Shown here: one piece after another, positions 17,533 to 26,748 of the stretch
Position numbering within the stretch: the stretch's first letter is position 1
Layout: each line of letters starts with the position of its first letter
DNA from: JBPRGG01 sp051418075
Lineage (GTDB): Bacteria > Bacteroidota > Bacteroidia > Cytophagales > Cyclobacteriaceae
Direction: 5' to 3'
DNA: 64,000 nt
Assembly (NCBI GenBank): GCA_051418075.1
Contig: JBPRGG010000041.1
Span: 89,680 to 153,679 of the forward strand
Notes under the pieces: generated by a model
The model's database searches: none
Seen by the model: the letters and a program-made list of their open reading frames with translations, nothing else
What the model was told of the DNA's origin: nothing
Position numbers and translations under genes: made by a program

Positions 17533-18606
17533 ATGGATCCAGTAACATTCTATTATCCTTTTCCAGATGATTTGAAAAATATTGAAAAATTAAATATTAA
17601 TGAACCTCATCATTGGAGTACAAGAATAAACAGTAGCGCAAAAAATTGGATTCTACAAACTTTTTTAAGACTTAAATCAAAAAACTATAATGTCCAAATT
17701 TCAGACTCATGGCCCCAGAATGGAATCGTTGTGCTTCATTCAGACAAACGAACTTTAAATGCTCTAAATGAAAGTTATGACAAATTCAATAAAGATCTGC
17801 TAATAGTTACTGTGCGGGCAGATCGATTAGAATGGCGCCCTTTATTGAGTGATGCTGAAATTTTGCAAAATGGCAAATTTATAAATAACAAAGATTCATT
17901 TTTTATTCCTTTTTGGCCTCAAATTGGCATCATACCCAGAAATAAAGAAAGAAATACCAGTATAAAAAATATAGTATTTAAGGGAGGTTATGGAAGTTTA
18001 GATGAAAATTTTCATAAAAAAGATTGGCACACATATTTAAAAGAAAGAAATATAAATTTTATTTTGACCACAGAAAAAGGAAGTGATGGCTATCCAAACT
18101 GGTATGATTATTCAGAAGCAGATATAGTTTTAGCAGTACGTCCTCAATTTGGAGATAAGGGATTCAGAAGTGATAAACCGGCCTCAAAATTAGTCAATAG
18201 CTGGCATGCACAGGTTCCAGCTATTTTAGGAGCAGAATATGCATTTAGAGAACTTAGAAAATCTGAATTAGATTATTTAGAGGCGAAAAATGTAAATGAA
18301 GCTATAGAAGCGGTAGAATTTCTTCTTAAAAACCCCTCCATATATCAAGATATGATAGAAAACGGAAAAATACGGGCCAAAGAGTTTTCTGCCGATCAAA
18401 TAGCCGAAATCTGGGCTGACACGCTTTTTACCAAAGTACCTAAATTAAGAGAAAATAAATCATTTAGAATCTCCCGGGAGATTAATGCTAAATTACGTAA
18501 ACCTTACCATCTTCTTACAAAACCGCAAAGCCTGCTGGAATACAGAAAATGGATGGGGAGTATTTATCGTAATATTAAAGGCATAGATACCGATAAAGAT
18601 AAATGA
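17533..18606 (+). CDS. Putative GT-B type glycosyltransferase
   Basis: A 357-residue soluble protein without signal peptide, tentatively a GT-B glycosyltransferase. The C-terminal half (HAQVPAILGAEYAFREL, then an EAVEFLLKNP helix and DMIENGKIRAKEF) resembles the donor-binding half and terminal helix of GT1/GT4-like proteins. The N-terminal half is not recognised. It starts nine bases after the GT-C gene and overlaps the next gene by four bases (ATGA), so it is translationally coupled to the exostosin-like transferase. The specific function is not supported. Confidence 0.6.
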   Translation: MDPVTFYYPFPDDLKNIEKLNINEPHHWSTRINSSAKNWILQTFLRLKSKNYNVQISDSWPQNGIVVLHSDKRTLNALNESYDKFNKDLLIVTVRADRLEWRPLLSDAEILQNGKFINNKDSFFIPFWPQIGIIPRNKERNTSIKNIVFKGGYGSLDENFHKKDWHTYLKERNINFILTTEKGSDGYPNWYDYSEADIVLAVRPQFGDKGFRSDKPASKLVNSWHAQVPAILGAEYAFRELRKSELDYLEAKNVNEAIEAVEFLLKNPSIYQDMIENGKIRAKEFSADQIAEIWADTLFTKVPKLRENKSFRISREINAKLRKPYHLLTKPQSLLEYRKWMGSIYRNIKGIDTDKDK

Positions 18607-19583
18607 AAATCTATATAATATCTGCTTATCCATACGATCCTGAAACTAATTTTGCGGCAAGTTGGCTGAAAGAATCTGCAGCAAATGATCCATTTAAACT
18701 GCATACAGTGACTGAATATCCGGAAGAGGCAGACATCATCCTTTTTACAGAACATCATCCGCAAAGAGACCCTTATTTTTTTAAAGTCCTGAATCATAGT
18801 CTTTATAAGAAATATAAAAAAAAATGTTACCTGTACCATGACAGTGATTATGTGGTACCATTAATTCCCGGAATATATCCCAGTATAGAAGATCAATCAC
18901 ACAATACCTTCTTCACTCAGCCTGGTCATTATATTGCACGATTGTGTCAAAATGAAGCTATTACCCTGCCGGAAAATCTACAAAAGCGTGAAAACAAATA
19001 CCTTTTTTCATTTATAGGAGCTGTGAAAACGCATCATATCAGAAAAGATATTTTAAAATTGCAGGATGAAAGGAGTTTTCTGAAAGATACTTCTGGTTTA
19101 CACTCATGGCTTCTAGACCCATCGGCAAAATTGGAATTTGAAACAGAATATGTTAAGGTAAGTCATGAAAGTAGTTTTGTTCTATGCCCCAGAGGGGTAG
19201 GTCCAAACACTTACCGCTTGTATGAAACCATGGAGATGAGCATTGCCCCAGTTATTATATCAGATCAATGGGTTCCCACTCCGGGTCCTGACTGGGAAAA
19301 TTTTTCTATCAGGATCCCTGAATCTGAAGTGCATAAAATCTCTGAAATATTGCGTGAAAAGGAAAGTGAAGCTATAGAAATGGGCAAAAAGGCAAGAATA
19401 GCATGGGAAAAATGGTTTTCAAAAGATGTTTCATTTCACCACTTAGCTGAAAGTTGCCACCATTTACATCAACACCGCAATAATATTCCCACTCCTTTGT
19501 ACTTTAAATATTACAGCCTTTTCTTAAAACAATTTCATTTTAGAAATCTATTACGCTATTATAAAAAAAAATTTCTAAATTAG
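18603..19583 (+). CDS. Exostosin-family (GT47-like) glycosyltransferase
   Basis: A 326-residue protein of the exostosin family. The recognisable part is the C-terminal donor-binding region: SSFVLCPRGVGPNTYRLYE, then a METMEMS-like helix start, APVIISDQWVPTPG and a trailing helix. In bacteria these proteins sit in polysaccharide loci and are thought to be inverting glycosyltransferases. The start overlaps the previous gene in ATGA. It is the last gene before a 319-base gap with an AT-rich terminator, so it probably ends the first transcription unit. Confidence 0.78.
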   Translation: MKIYIISAYPYDPETNFAASWLKESAANDPFKLHTVTEYPEEADIILFTEHHPQRDPYFFKVLNHSLYKKYKKKCYLYHDSDYVVPLIPGIYPSIEDQSHNTFFTQPGHYIARLCQNEAITLPENLQKRENKYLFSFIGAVKTHHIRKDILKLQDERSFLKDTSGLHSWLLDPSAKLEFETEYVKVSHESSFVLCPRGVGPNTYRLYETMEMSIAPVIISDQWVPTPGPDWENFSIRIPESEVHKISEILREKESEAIEMGKKARIAWEKWFSKDVSFHHLAESCHHLHQHRNNIPTPLYFKYYSLFLKQFHFRNLLRYYKKKFLN

Positions 19584-19756
19584 ATTGGTATTCAATCTAT
19601 TACATCAATAAGTATCGCCCCATCCAAAATAATTCAAATTTTTATAGGTATATTTATATTTTATACTTAATTTTGATTTTCATTTTAGTCACGCATTCTT
19701 GATCATAAATACACTTAAATCATTTAGTAATTTATTATAAAAATTGATAATTATTG
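19584..19756. other. Gap inside the polysaccharide locus with one -7 box
   Basis: This is the first part of a 319-base non-coding stretch (19584-19902). A perfect TAATTTTG box lies at 19668-19675 on the plus strand without a clear -33 box. A transcript from it would meet the hairpin at 19757-19791 after about 110 bases. No gene is seen. Confidence 0.4.
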
Positions 19757-19791
19757 AAAAATTCATAAACATGCTTATTTTATGAATTTTT
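19757..19791. terminator. AT-rich terminator-like hairpin within the polysaccharide cluster
   Basis: A perfect 13-bp stem (19757-19769 with 19779-19791) has a 9-nt loop, an A-run at one end and a T-run at the other. It would divide the rightward cluster into two transcription units. Confidence 0.55.
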
Positions 19792-19902
19792 AAATATCGA
19801 TTATTATTTTACATGCTATTATGAGCAATTAACTGTGACTGACGTGGCGAAGCTGTAACTTTACAACAAATAATTAAAATAAAACTTTTAAAATCAGAGC
19901 TA

Positions 19903-21033
19903 TTGGAACCCTCATTAACAAAAGCTATTGACGATAAGATACTGTTCTTAGGATTAGAAGCTTTTGGCGCAACAGGCGGCATCCAAAAGTTTAATCGCGC
20001 ATTGATAAAGGCATTAAATGATAATAGCCTGAACTCTGAAAATATTTTAACATTGATGTTATATGATGCTTATCCAGATGAAAAGTACATCAGCTTTAAA
20101 AATTTCAGAGGTTATAAAAAACGAAAGTTACCATTCATTTATTCAGTTCTCAGGCAAATCAATAAATACGAATCAATTATCATTGGTCATATAAAGCTTG
20201 CTGGTTTTGCACTTTTTCTAAAAACGATCTTTCCCAATAAAAAGATGTTTCTGATTACCCATGGTATTGAGGTATGGGGTGAAATTACAAAAATGGAAAA
20301 AGGCCTGCTGCAAAAAGCTGACCATATTTTCAGTGTTAGTGAATTTACTAAATCCAAGCTTGTTAAGCTGCATGGTATCGATCAGGATAAAATACACCTT
20401 TTCCAAAATACCCTGGATCCTTTCTTTAAAGTTCCTGAAGATTTTGCTAAACCGGAATATTTATTGAAAAGATATGGGATTCATAAGAACGATCAGATAG
20501 TTTTTAGTTTAGCCAGGCTATCCAATACCGAAAAGTTCAAAGGCTATGATCTGGTGATTGAAGCAATTGCAGATTTAAAAAAGGCTTATCCTTCTGTTAA
20601 ATATATTTTAGCAGGAAAAGCGGATCAAAAGGAAAAAGAAAGGCTTCAACAACTTATTAAAACAAACCAGTTAGATGACCATGTAATTTTGGCTGGTTTT
20701 ATAGCTGATCAAGAAATAACTGATCACTACCTGCTGGCAGATCTTTTTATTTTGCCAAGCAAAAAGGAGGGTTTTGGGATTGTATTTATTGAAGCTTTAT
20801 CATGTGGCACTCCAGTAATTGCCGGCAATCAGGATGGAAGTGTGGAAGCACTTAAAAATGGGGAATTAGGGAAATTAGTCGCCCCCGAACTTCCGGCTAT
20901 TTCTGAAGCTTTAGCTGATGAATTGCAAAAGCCGAAAATCAACCCGAATGAATTATCAGCTAAAACTTTGAAGTATTTTGGCTTTGATAAGTTTTGTCAT
21001 AATCTTGTTCAATTATTGAATTCTGTTAAATAG
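19903..21033 (+). CDS. GT4 glycosyltransferase
   Basis: A retaining GT-B glycosyltransferase of 376 residues. The N-terminal glycine motif (FGATGGIQKFNRAL) and the C-terminal GT4 signature with E-x7-E (KKEGFGIVFIEALSCGTPVI) are clear. The start is assigned to a TTG at 19903. An in-frame stop lies upstream at 19840, no ATG occurs before the fold begins, and TTG also serves another gene here (23322). It opens the second half of the synthesis cluster after a non-coding gap, and its stop codon directly abuts the ATG of the flippase gene. Confidence 0.85.
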   Translation: MEPSLTKAIDDKILFLGLEAFGATGGIQKFNRALIKALNDNSLNSENILTLMLYDAYPDEKYISFKNFRGYKKRKLPFIYSVLRQINKYESIIIGHIKLAGFALFLKTIFPNKKMFLITHGIEVWGEITKMEKGLLQKADHIFSVSEFTKSKLVKLHGIDQDKIHLFQNTLDPFFKVPEDFAKPEYLLKRYGIHKNDQIVFSLARLSNTEKFKGYDLVIEAIADLKKAYPSVKYILAGKADQKEKERLQQLIKTNQLDDHVILAGFIADQEITDHYLLADLFILPSKKEGFGIVFIEALSCGTPVIAGNQDGSVEALKNGELGKLVAPELPAISEALADELQKPKINPNELSAKTLKYFGFDKFCHNLVQLLNSVK

Positions 21034-22338
21034 ATGGGTACTACCCAAACAGAAAGTATACCGGATAAGATAAAATCCTTTTACAAAAAAGGTAATTGGG
21101 CCTATTGGTCGAAGATATTATCTAAATTCCTTTCGATTCAGGTTTTAATCAAAGGACTAGGATTTTTAATTACCTTCGGACTCATTCGGCTGCTGACAAA
21201 AGAGGAATATGCACTTTTTACCATTTCTACATCATTGTTTGCCATTATTCAGGTTTTATCTGATTCAGGTGTAGGGTCTGGCATCTCAATGATAGGTGGA
21301 AAGGTTTGGAATGATAAAAACAAGCTAGGCCAACTTATAAAGACCGCGATCCATTTGAGGAGGCTAATATTTATACCTTCTGCTATAGTGGTAGGACCTA
21401 TTGCTTTTGGACTGCTGAGTAAAAATAATGCATCTTTAACCGAAGGAGTGGTTTTAACACTATTGATTGTCATGATAGCCTCTTTTCAAATAGATATAAA
21501 TATCAGCAAATCAGTATTAAAATTTCATTCTAAATTCGATAGTATTCAGAAGCTGGAGCTTGCTAATACCATATTAAAAATAATTGTATTTGCATCTTTA
21601 GGATTTATTTACTTGAATGTAACGATTGTGTTAGCCACAGTTGCTTTAGGCTTTCTTCTGGAAAAGCTTTTATCAGAAAAATGGTCCCAAAAGCATATCG
21701 AAAAAATAAAAGAGGTCAATAATGAATATAAAGGTAAAATTGTAAATATTGTAAAGGATCAATTGCCAAATAGTATTTTCTTTGCCTTAAGGTCCCAATT
21801 AGATGTTTTCCTTATCAGTATTTTTGGTAATGTAGAAAGTATTGCTGAATTAGGTGCATTGAGCAAAATTAGTATGATTTTCACCATTTTCATGATTACT
21901 TTTAATTCGGTGGTGGTTCCCAATTATGCTAAAACACTTAATAAATCTGAATTGATCAGAAAGATCATAATGATCTCTATCATCTTTTTTTCAGCATGCG
22001 CTGCTTTTTTGGCATCTGTAATGATTATGCCTGATCTGTTTTTATTTTTACTTGGAGATGGATACCAAAACCTTGAAAGTGAATTAGTTCTTTTGATTGT
22101 CCTGATGATTTTAAGACAATATACCACAGTATTATTTGCGCTTAATTCTGCAAAAGGGAAAGTGCCTAAATGGTGGTTAAATATTTCCATAAGTGTAGCA
22201 AGTGTAGTTTTAGCACTTATTTTCTTTGATATTTCTACTGTAAAAGGTGTAATACTATTTAATATTTTTTCATTATTACCCACTTTAGGATACTTTGGAT
22301 ATATTAAATTCAATTTATTAAAAAATTATAGCACATAA
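21034..22338 (+). CDS. Wzx-type polysaccharide flippase
   Basis: An oligosaccharide flippase of the PST/MOP family that moves the lipid-linked repeat unit across the inner membrane. Its 434 residues contain about twelve hydrophobic helices, and the N-terminus has the family pattern (IKGLGFLITFGLIRLLTKEEYALFTI). The ATG begins at the base after the stop codon of the previous transferase, so the two are translationally coupled. Together with the polymerase at 26749, the autokinase and Wza, it supports a Wzx/Wzy-dependent pathway. Confidence 0.9.
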   Translation: MGTTQTESIPDKIKSFYKKGNWAYWSKILSKFLSIQVLIKGLGFLITFGLIRLLTKEEYALFTISTSLFAIIQVLSDSGVGSGISMIGGKVWNDKNKLGQLIKTAIHLRRLIFIPSAIVVGPIAFGLLSKNNASLTEGVVLTLLIVMIASFQIDINISKSVLKFHSKFDSIQKLELANTILKIIVFASLGFIYLNVTIVLATVALGFLLEKLLSEKWSQKHIEKIKEVNNEYKGKIVNIVKDQLPNSIFFALRSQLDVFLISIFGNVESIAELGALSKISMIFTIFMITFNSVVVPNYAKTLNKSELIRKIIMISIIFFSACAAFLASVMIMPDLFLFLLGDGYQNLESELVLLIVLMILRQYTTVLFALNSAKGKVPKWWLNISISVASVVLALIFFDISTVKGVILFNIFSLLPTLGYFGYIKFNLLKNYST

Positions 22339-22369
22339 GTGTTATTATACACTTTGATAAAATAGTTAT

Positions 22370-23314
22370 ATGAATTCAACAGTTTGTACATTATTTGAAG
22401 GAAGTTATCATTTTGGGGTTGCTGCATTGACCAACTCCTTATACAAAAATGGGTATAGGGGCATTATTTGGGCTGGCTACAAAGGAGAGTTGCCACCCTG
22501 GGCAAGCCCATTGAAAACTTATGAAAACTACCAAGAGTTGGAAGTGACTCCGGATCTGATAATCCGCTTCATCAAACTCGAAAGTAAAATACACCTTTCC
22601 AATTACAAGCCCTATTTTATGCTTGATCTTTGGGATAAAAAATTCACTGCTGACGAATTGCTGTTTTATTTTGACCCTGATATAGTGGTTAACAGACACT
22701 GGAAATATTTCGAAAAATGGGTCAAATACGGTGTGGCATTGTGTGAGGATGTGAATTCGCCCATGTACAATAGTCATCCTCTACGGATGGACTGGAAAGA
22801 TTTCTTCAGCCAACACCAGGTAAAACTGAATTCGTCGTTAAACATTTATTTAAATGCCGGCTACATCGGACTTTCTCAGCAAAACAGGAAGTTTTTAGAA
22901 GATTGGAAAAAAACGATGGATTTGATTGCCATAGAAATGGGGGGGCTGGGCTATACTAAAGTAAATATTAATAAGGATAAACATGAAAGCCAAAAGTCTG
23001 ATATATTCCCTAATACTGACCAGGATGCCTTAAATGTCACCTGCATGCAGAATGATTCAACCATCAGCATTTGTGGCAAAGAGGGTATGGGATTTTCTCC
23101 AGGACTGGCCTACATGTTTCATGGAGTAGGGCCAAGCAAACCCTGGCATTTAAATTTTATGCACAAATTATTCAAGAGTAAATTGCGTAACCCTGTGGAA
23201 ATAAATTATTGGAAGTATGTTTCTCATCCTATAAAAATATATCCGAAACGGCAGGTCCAAAAGGCAAAAATGTATTTCAAAGCCTCCCGGGTTATCAACA
23301 GAATCATAAAATAG
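22370..23314 (+). CDS. GT-A type glycosyltransferase, DPD motif
   Basis: A 314-residue soluble protein resembling GT8-like nucleotide-sugar transferases. The DxD-type metal-binding motif is present as LLFYFDPDIVV near residue 103. An acceptor-side loop (LNAGYIGLSQ) and a late GVGPSKPWHL segment follow, which recall the histidine region that closes the active site in GT8 enzymes. It has no membrane segment. It sits between the flippase and a run of GT4 transferases in the same operon. Its sugar is unknown. Confidence 0.7.
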   Translation: MNSTVCTLFEGSYHFGVAALTNSLYKNGYRGIIWAGYKGELPPWASPLKTYENYQELEVTPDLIIRFIKLESKIHLSNYKPYFMLDLWDKKFTADELLFYFDPDIVVNRHWKYFEKWVKYGVALCEDVNSPMYNSHPLRMDWKDFFSQHQVKLNSSLNIYLNAGYIGLSQQNRKFLEDWKKTMDLIAIEMGGLGYTKVNINKDKHESQKSDIFPNTDQDALNVTCMQNDSTISICGKEGMGFSPGLAYMFHGVGPSKPWHLNFMHKLFKSKLRNPVEINYWKYVSHPIKIYPKRQVQKAKMYFKASRVINRIIK

Positions 23315-23321
23315 TTATAGT

Positions 23322-24437
23322 TTGAAAATTCTATTTATCTGCGGATCTCTGGAACCAGGTTGTGACGGTGTAGGTGATTATACAACCAGGCTAGCCCAGT
23401 CATTAATTGAAGACGATCATCAAGTAGCTATCCTGGCACTTTATGATAAATTCATTAAAGAATTCTCTATATCATCAATTGATAACAAACAAAAATCAAT
23501 TTCGGTCTGTAGAATACCTTATGAGACAGATCATCAAAAAAGGACAAACTCAGCCCATTCCTGGATTTCTGAAATCAACCCTGAAGTGATCAGTTTACAA
23601 TATGTGCCTTATTCATTCCATTCAAAAGGATTACCGTTTAAATTAGTTCCGCTATTAAATAACATATCCGGAAGCTCAAAATGGCAAATCATGTTTCATG
23701 AGTTATGGCTGGGAATAAATAAAGGTTCGACTGTTAAAGAAAACATAATTGGTAAAATTCAGAAAAGAATAGTAATAAGCCTTATTAAAAAGCTCAAGCC
23801 AGTCGCCATTCATACTCAGTCTCAAATATATTTTAATCAGTTATATCAACTTAGAGCCAATCCTCAAATGTTGCCATTGTTTGGAAATATTGAATATATT
23901 CCCTTGGAGCATGATAGTAAAAAGACCAATGTGATATCATTTGCCATTTTCGGTAAAATTCGATCAGGAAGTCCAATTGAATCATTTGCCAAAGAATTAG
24001 CTGATTATGCCAAAGTCAACAAGAAGAACATGGTTATTAATATCATAGGAAGAGCCGGCAATTATAAATACACCTGGATTAAGATTTGCCAATCATATGG
24101 ATTGGAAGTGGAAGATTTAGGTGAGCAGCCACCCGATTTGATTTCAAAAGTATTACAACATACGACTTATGGAATTTCAACTACACCATTACCTTTAGTA
24201 GAAAAAAGTGGAGCTGTAGCAGCCATGAGGGAACATGGCTTGCCAGTGATTACAGTAGCTCATCAATGGATAGCCAAAGAGAAAATAAATTTCACAATGC
24301 CTGAAGGAGTTTTCAATTATGAAAAAGGTAATCTGGCCGGTATACTTTCATCTCCTATAGGTTCTGATCCTCTGGTAGATCTGTCTGACATCAAGCGTCA
24401 ATTTATGGATTGTGTTTTCACCCCAAATAAACATTAA
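23322..24437 (+). CDS. Divergent GT-B glycosyltransferase
   Basis: A 371-residue protein whose N-terminus (ILFICGSLEPGCDGVGDYT) is typical of GT4/GT-B enzymes with the glycine loop at the acceptor site. The C-terminal half keeps the fold pattern but lacks the E-x7-E motif; instead it has PLPLVEKSGAVAAMREHGLPVI. The start is a TTG at 23322, chosen because it precedes the first beta strand and no ATG is available. It begins seven bases after the preceding gene and ends six bases before the next, so it is clearly operonic. Confidence 0.75.
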   Translation: MKILFICGSLEPGCDGVGDYTTRLAQSLIEDDHQVAILALYDKFIKEFSISSIDNKQKSISVCRIPYETDHQKRTNSAHSWISEINPEVISLQYVPYSFHSKGLPFKLVPLLNNISGSSKWQIMFHELWLGINKGSTVKENIIGKIQKRIVISLIKKLKPVAIHTQSQIYFNQLYQLRANPQMLPLFGNIEYIPLEHDSKKTNVISFAIFGKIRSGSPIESFAKELADYAKVNKKNMVINIIGRAGNYKYTWIKICQSYGLEVEDLGEQPPDLISKVLQHTTYGISTTPLPLVEKSGAVAAMREHGLPVITVAHQWIAKEKINFTMPEGVFNYEKGNLAGILSSPIGSDPLVDLSDIKRQFMDCVFTPNKH

Positions 24438-24443
24438 TCTTTC

Positions 24444-25463
24444 ATGAAAATACTATTTTTGACACATAAATTCTATCCTGATATCGGCGGAATCGAAATA
24501 AATTCTGAAATTCTGGCTTCTGAATTCCAAAAAGAAGGCCACGAAGTTCAGTTGATAACCTGGACCAAAGATACCGGAGATAAAACCTTCAGTTTTACTG
24601 TAATCAGAGACCCCAAAGTTCTTGAATTGGTCAAAGCACACCAATGGGCAGATGTGATATTTGAGAATAATATTTGTCTGAGGCTAGCCTGGCCAGCTTC
24701 AATTTTACAAAAACCTAAAGTAATCGCCTTAAGAACATGGATTGCCAGATCAGACGGTTCAGTATCTAAAATTGATCAAATAAAGCTTCATTATCTCAAA
24801 TTTGCCAGGCAAGTGATCGCTGTCAGTGATAAAGTGAGACAAAAAAGCTGGACCAAAGCCCATGTGATAGGAAATCCATACAGGATAAATCTTTTTAACA
24901 GGAAAACAAGCATCAAAAAAGATCGCGATTTCGTTTTCATGGGACGGTTAGTTTCGGATAAAGGAGCTGACATGGCAATTAAAGCAATATTTGAATTGAT
25001 CAAGTCTGATTATCGTGACATAACTTTGACATTAGTTGGAAATGGACCGGAGATGGAAAATCTTCAAGCATTGGCCAAAGACTTGAATATCAAAAAAAAT
25101 ATTCAATTTACAGGTGCCTTAAAAGGTGAAAATTTAGTAAATTGTTTGAATGAACATAAATATATTTTAGTACCTTCAGTATGGGAAGAGCCGTTTGGCA
25201 ATGTAGTATTGGAAGGAATGGCATGTGGATGTCTGCCAATTGTGTCTAATGGTGGGGGGTTACCCGATGCTGTAGGTCAGGCAGGCATAATTTTCGAAAG
25301 AGGTAATTTAAAAGATATGGTTACTGTAATTTTAAACTTGCTGAGTTCTAAAGAAATTGAAGATAAAATAAGAAAAAAAATGCCTGAGCACCTAAAAGAA
25401 CATCATCCTGCCAAAGTGGCAAAAAAATATTTAGATATTATTCAATCAGCAGTAAATAATTGA
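24444..25463 (+). CDS. GT4 glycosyltransferase
   Basis: A compact 339-residue GT-B enzyme. Features are the N-terminal HKFYPDIGGIEINSE loop, the start of the donor domain at about 155 (FVFMGRLVSDKGADM), and the GT4 signature with E-x7-E (EEPFGNVVLEGMACGCLPIV). No membrane segment is seen. Six-base spacings on both sides indicate tight co-translation with neighbouring transferases. It adds one sugar of the repeat unit (inference); the linkage cannot be predicted. Confidence 0.87.
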   Translation: MKILFLTHKFYPDIGGIEINSEILASEFQKEGHEVQLITWTKDTGDKTFSFTVIRDPKVLELVKAHQWADVIFENNICLRLAWPASILQKPKVIALRTWIARSDGSVSKIDQIKLHYLKFARQVIAVSDKVRQKSWTKAHVIGNPYRINLFNRKTSIKKDRDFVFMGRLVSDKGADMAIKAIFELIKSDYRDITLTLVGNGPEMENLQALAKDLNIKKNIQFTGALKGENLVNCLNEHKYILVPSVWEEPFGNVVLEGMACGCLPIVSNGGGLPDAVGQAGIIFERGNLKDMVTVILNLLSSKEIEDKIRKKMPEHLKEHHPAKVAKKYLDIIQSAVNN

Positions 25464-25468
25464 ATTAG

Positions 25469-26719
25469 ATGAGCATTGCAGTACATCATCCTACCGGGAA
25501 TAAAAATGTAAGGGCAGTAATAAGTGCATTAAGAAGTGAGGGATTACTGGCCAAATATTTAACAACCATAGCTGTTCAACCTCAGGCCCCCTGGCTTGAA
25601 TTACTCCCTAAATCACTGAAAAATGAATTAAAAAGGAGATCTTATGATCTGACAGCAGATAAAATGTCTACCTCTCCGTATTTGGAAATGGTGAGGCTTG
25701 CCATGAATAAAATAGGCACCAAATCTTTGATTGCTGAAGAAAACAGTTATGCCAGTGTGGATGCCGTATATCGCGCTTTTGACCAATCCAATGCCAAGAA
25801 ATTATCCAAACTGAAAAAGTTTCATCAACTTAAAGCTGTGTATGCCTATGAAGACGGAGCGTATCATTTATTTCAAAAAGCAAAGGAGATTGACCTGAAA
25901 TGCATCTATGATTTGCCCATTGCATATTGGGAAACCGGACGAAGGTTGTTAATGGAGGAGGCGGAACGTAAACCAGCCTGGGCCGATACCTTAGGAGGAG
26001 GTATCAAAAACTCCCAGGCAAAATTAGCACGTAAAACAGAGGAAATGGAGTTGGCCGACATGATTGTATGCCCTTCTGAATTTGTTAAAAAATCTATTCC
26101 CAACTCAAGCCAAAACAAACCGATAGTATTAGCTCCTTTTGGCACCCCATCATTTAAAGAAGACCATAATAATCATACCACTCCTGGCACTAATCATAAG
26201 CCTTTAAGGGTTTTATTTGTAGGTTCAATGACCCAAAGAAAAGGTTTAGGTGATCTGTTTGACGCTTTTAAATTATTAAAAAGTACTGCCGTTGAATTAG
26301 TAATTATGGGTTCTTTACAAGCTCCTATGGAGTTTTACAGAAAAGAATATGATGGATTTACTTATGAGCCGGGCCGGCCACATCATGAAGTTTTGGAATT
26401 GATGAGTTCCTGTGATGTGTTTTGCCTGCCTTCAATAGTTGAAGGCAGGGCCCTGGTGATGCAGGAAGCGATGAGTCGAAGATTACCGGTCATAATTACA
26501 CCTAATACTGGTGGTGAAGACCTGGTAATTCCAGGAGAAACGGGTTTTTTGGTTCCGATCAGATCCCCTGAAGCAATTGTGGAAAAAATAAATTGGTTCC
26601 TTGAAAACCGCACAAAAATATCTGAGATGGGAAGAAATGCTCAAAAACATGCAGCTAATTACACTTGGGAAAGGTATGGAAAACAAGTAGTACAGTCAAT
26701 TCAAAACTTATTGTCTTAA
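25469..26719 (+). CDS. GT4 glycosyltransferase
   Basis: A 416-residue retaining glycosyltransferase. The N-terminus differs from the canonical glycine loop (AVHHPTGNKNVRAVISAL), while the donor half is standard: VLFVGSMTQRKGLGDL at about 247, then EGRALVMQEAMSRRLPVI with E-x7-E. An RALRAL-type membrane anchor is absent. It lies five bases after the previous gene and 29 bases before the polymerase gene. Donor and acceptor are unknown. Confidence 0.85.
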   Translation: MSIAVHHPTGNKNVRAVISALRSEGLLAKYLTTIAVQPQAPWLELLPKSLKNELKRRSYDLTADKMSTSPYLEMVRLAMNKIGTKSLIAEENSYASVDAVYRAFDQSNAKKLSKLKKFHQLKAVYAYEDGAYHLFQKAKEIDLKCIYDLPIAYWETGRRLLMEEAERKPAWADTLGGGIKNSQAKLARKTEEMELADMIVCPSEFVKKSIPNSSQNKPIVLAPFGTPSFKEDHNNHTTPGTNHKPLRVLFVGSMTQRKGLGDLFDAFKLLKSTAVELVIMGSLQAPMEFYRKEYDGFTYEPGRPHHEVLELMSSCDVFCLPSIVEGRALVMQEAMSRRLPVIITPNTGGEDLVIPGETGFLVPIRSPEAIVEKINWFLENRTKISEMGRNAQKHAANYTWERYGKQVVQSIQNLLS

Positions 26720-26748
26720 CTTAGATTACTGGTTTTAAAATAAAGAAT

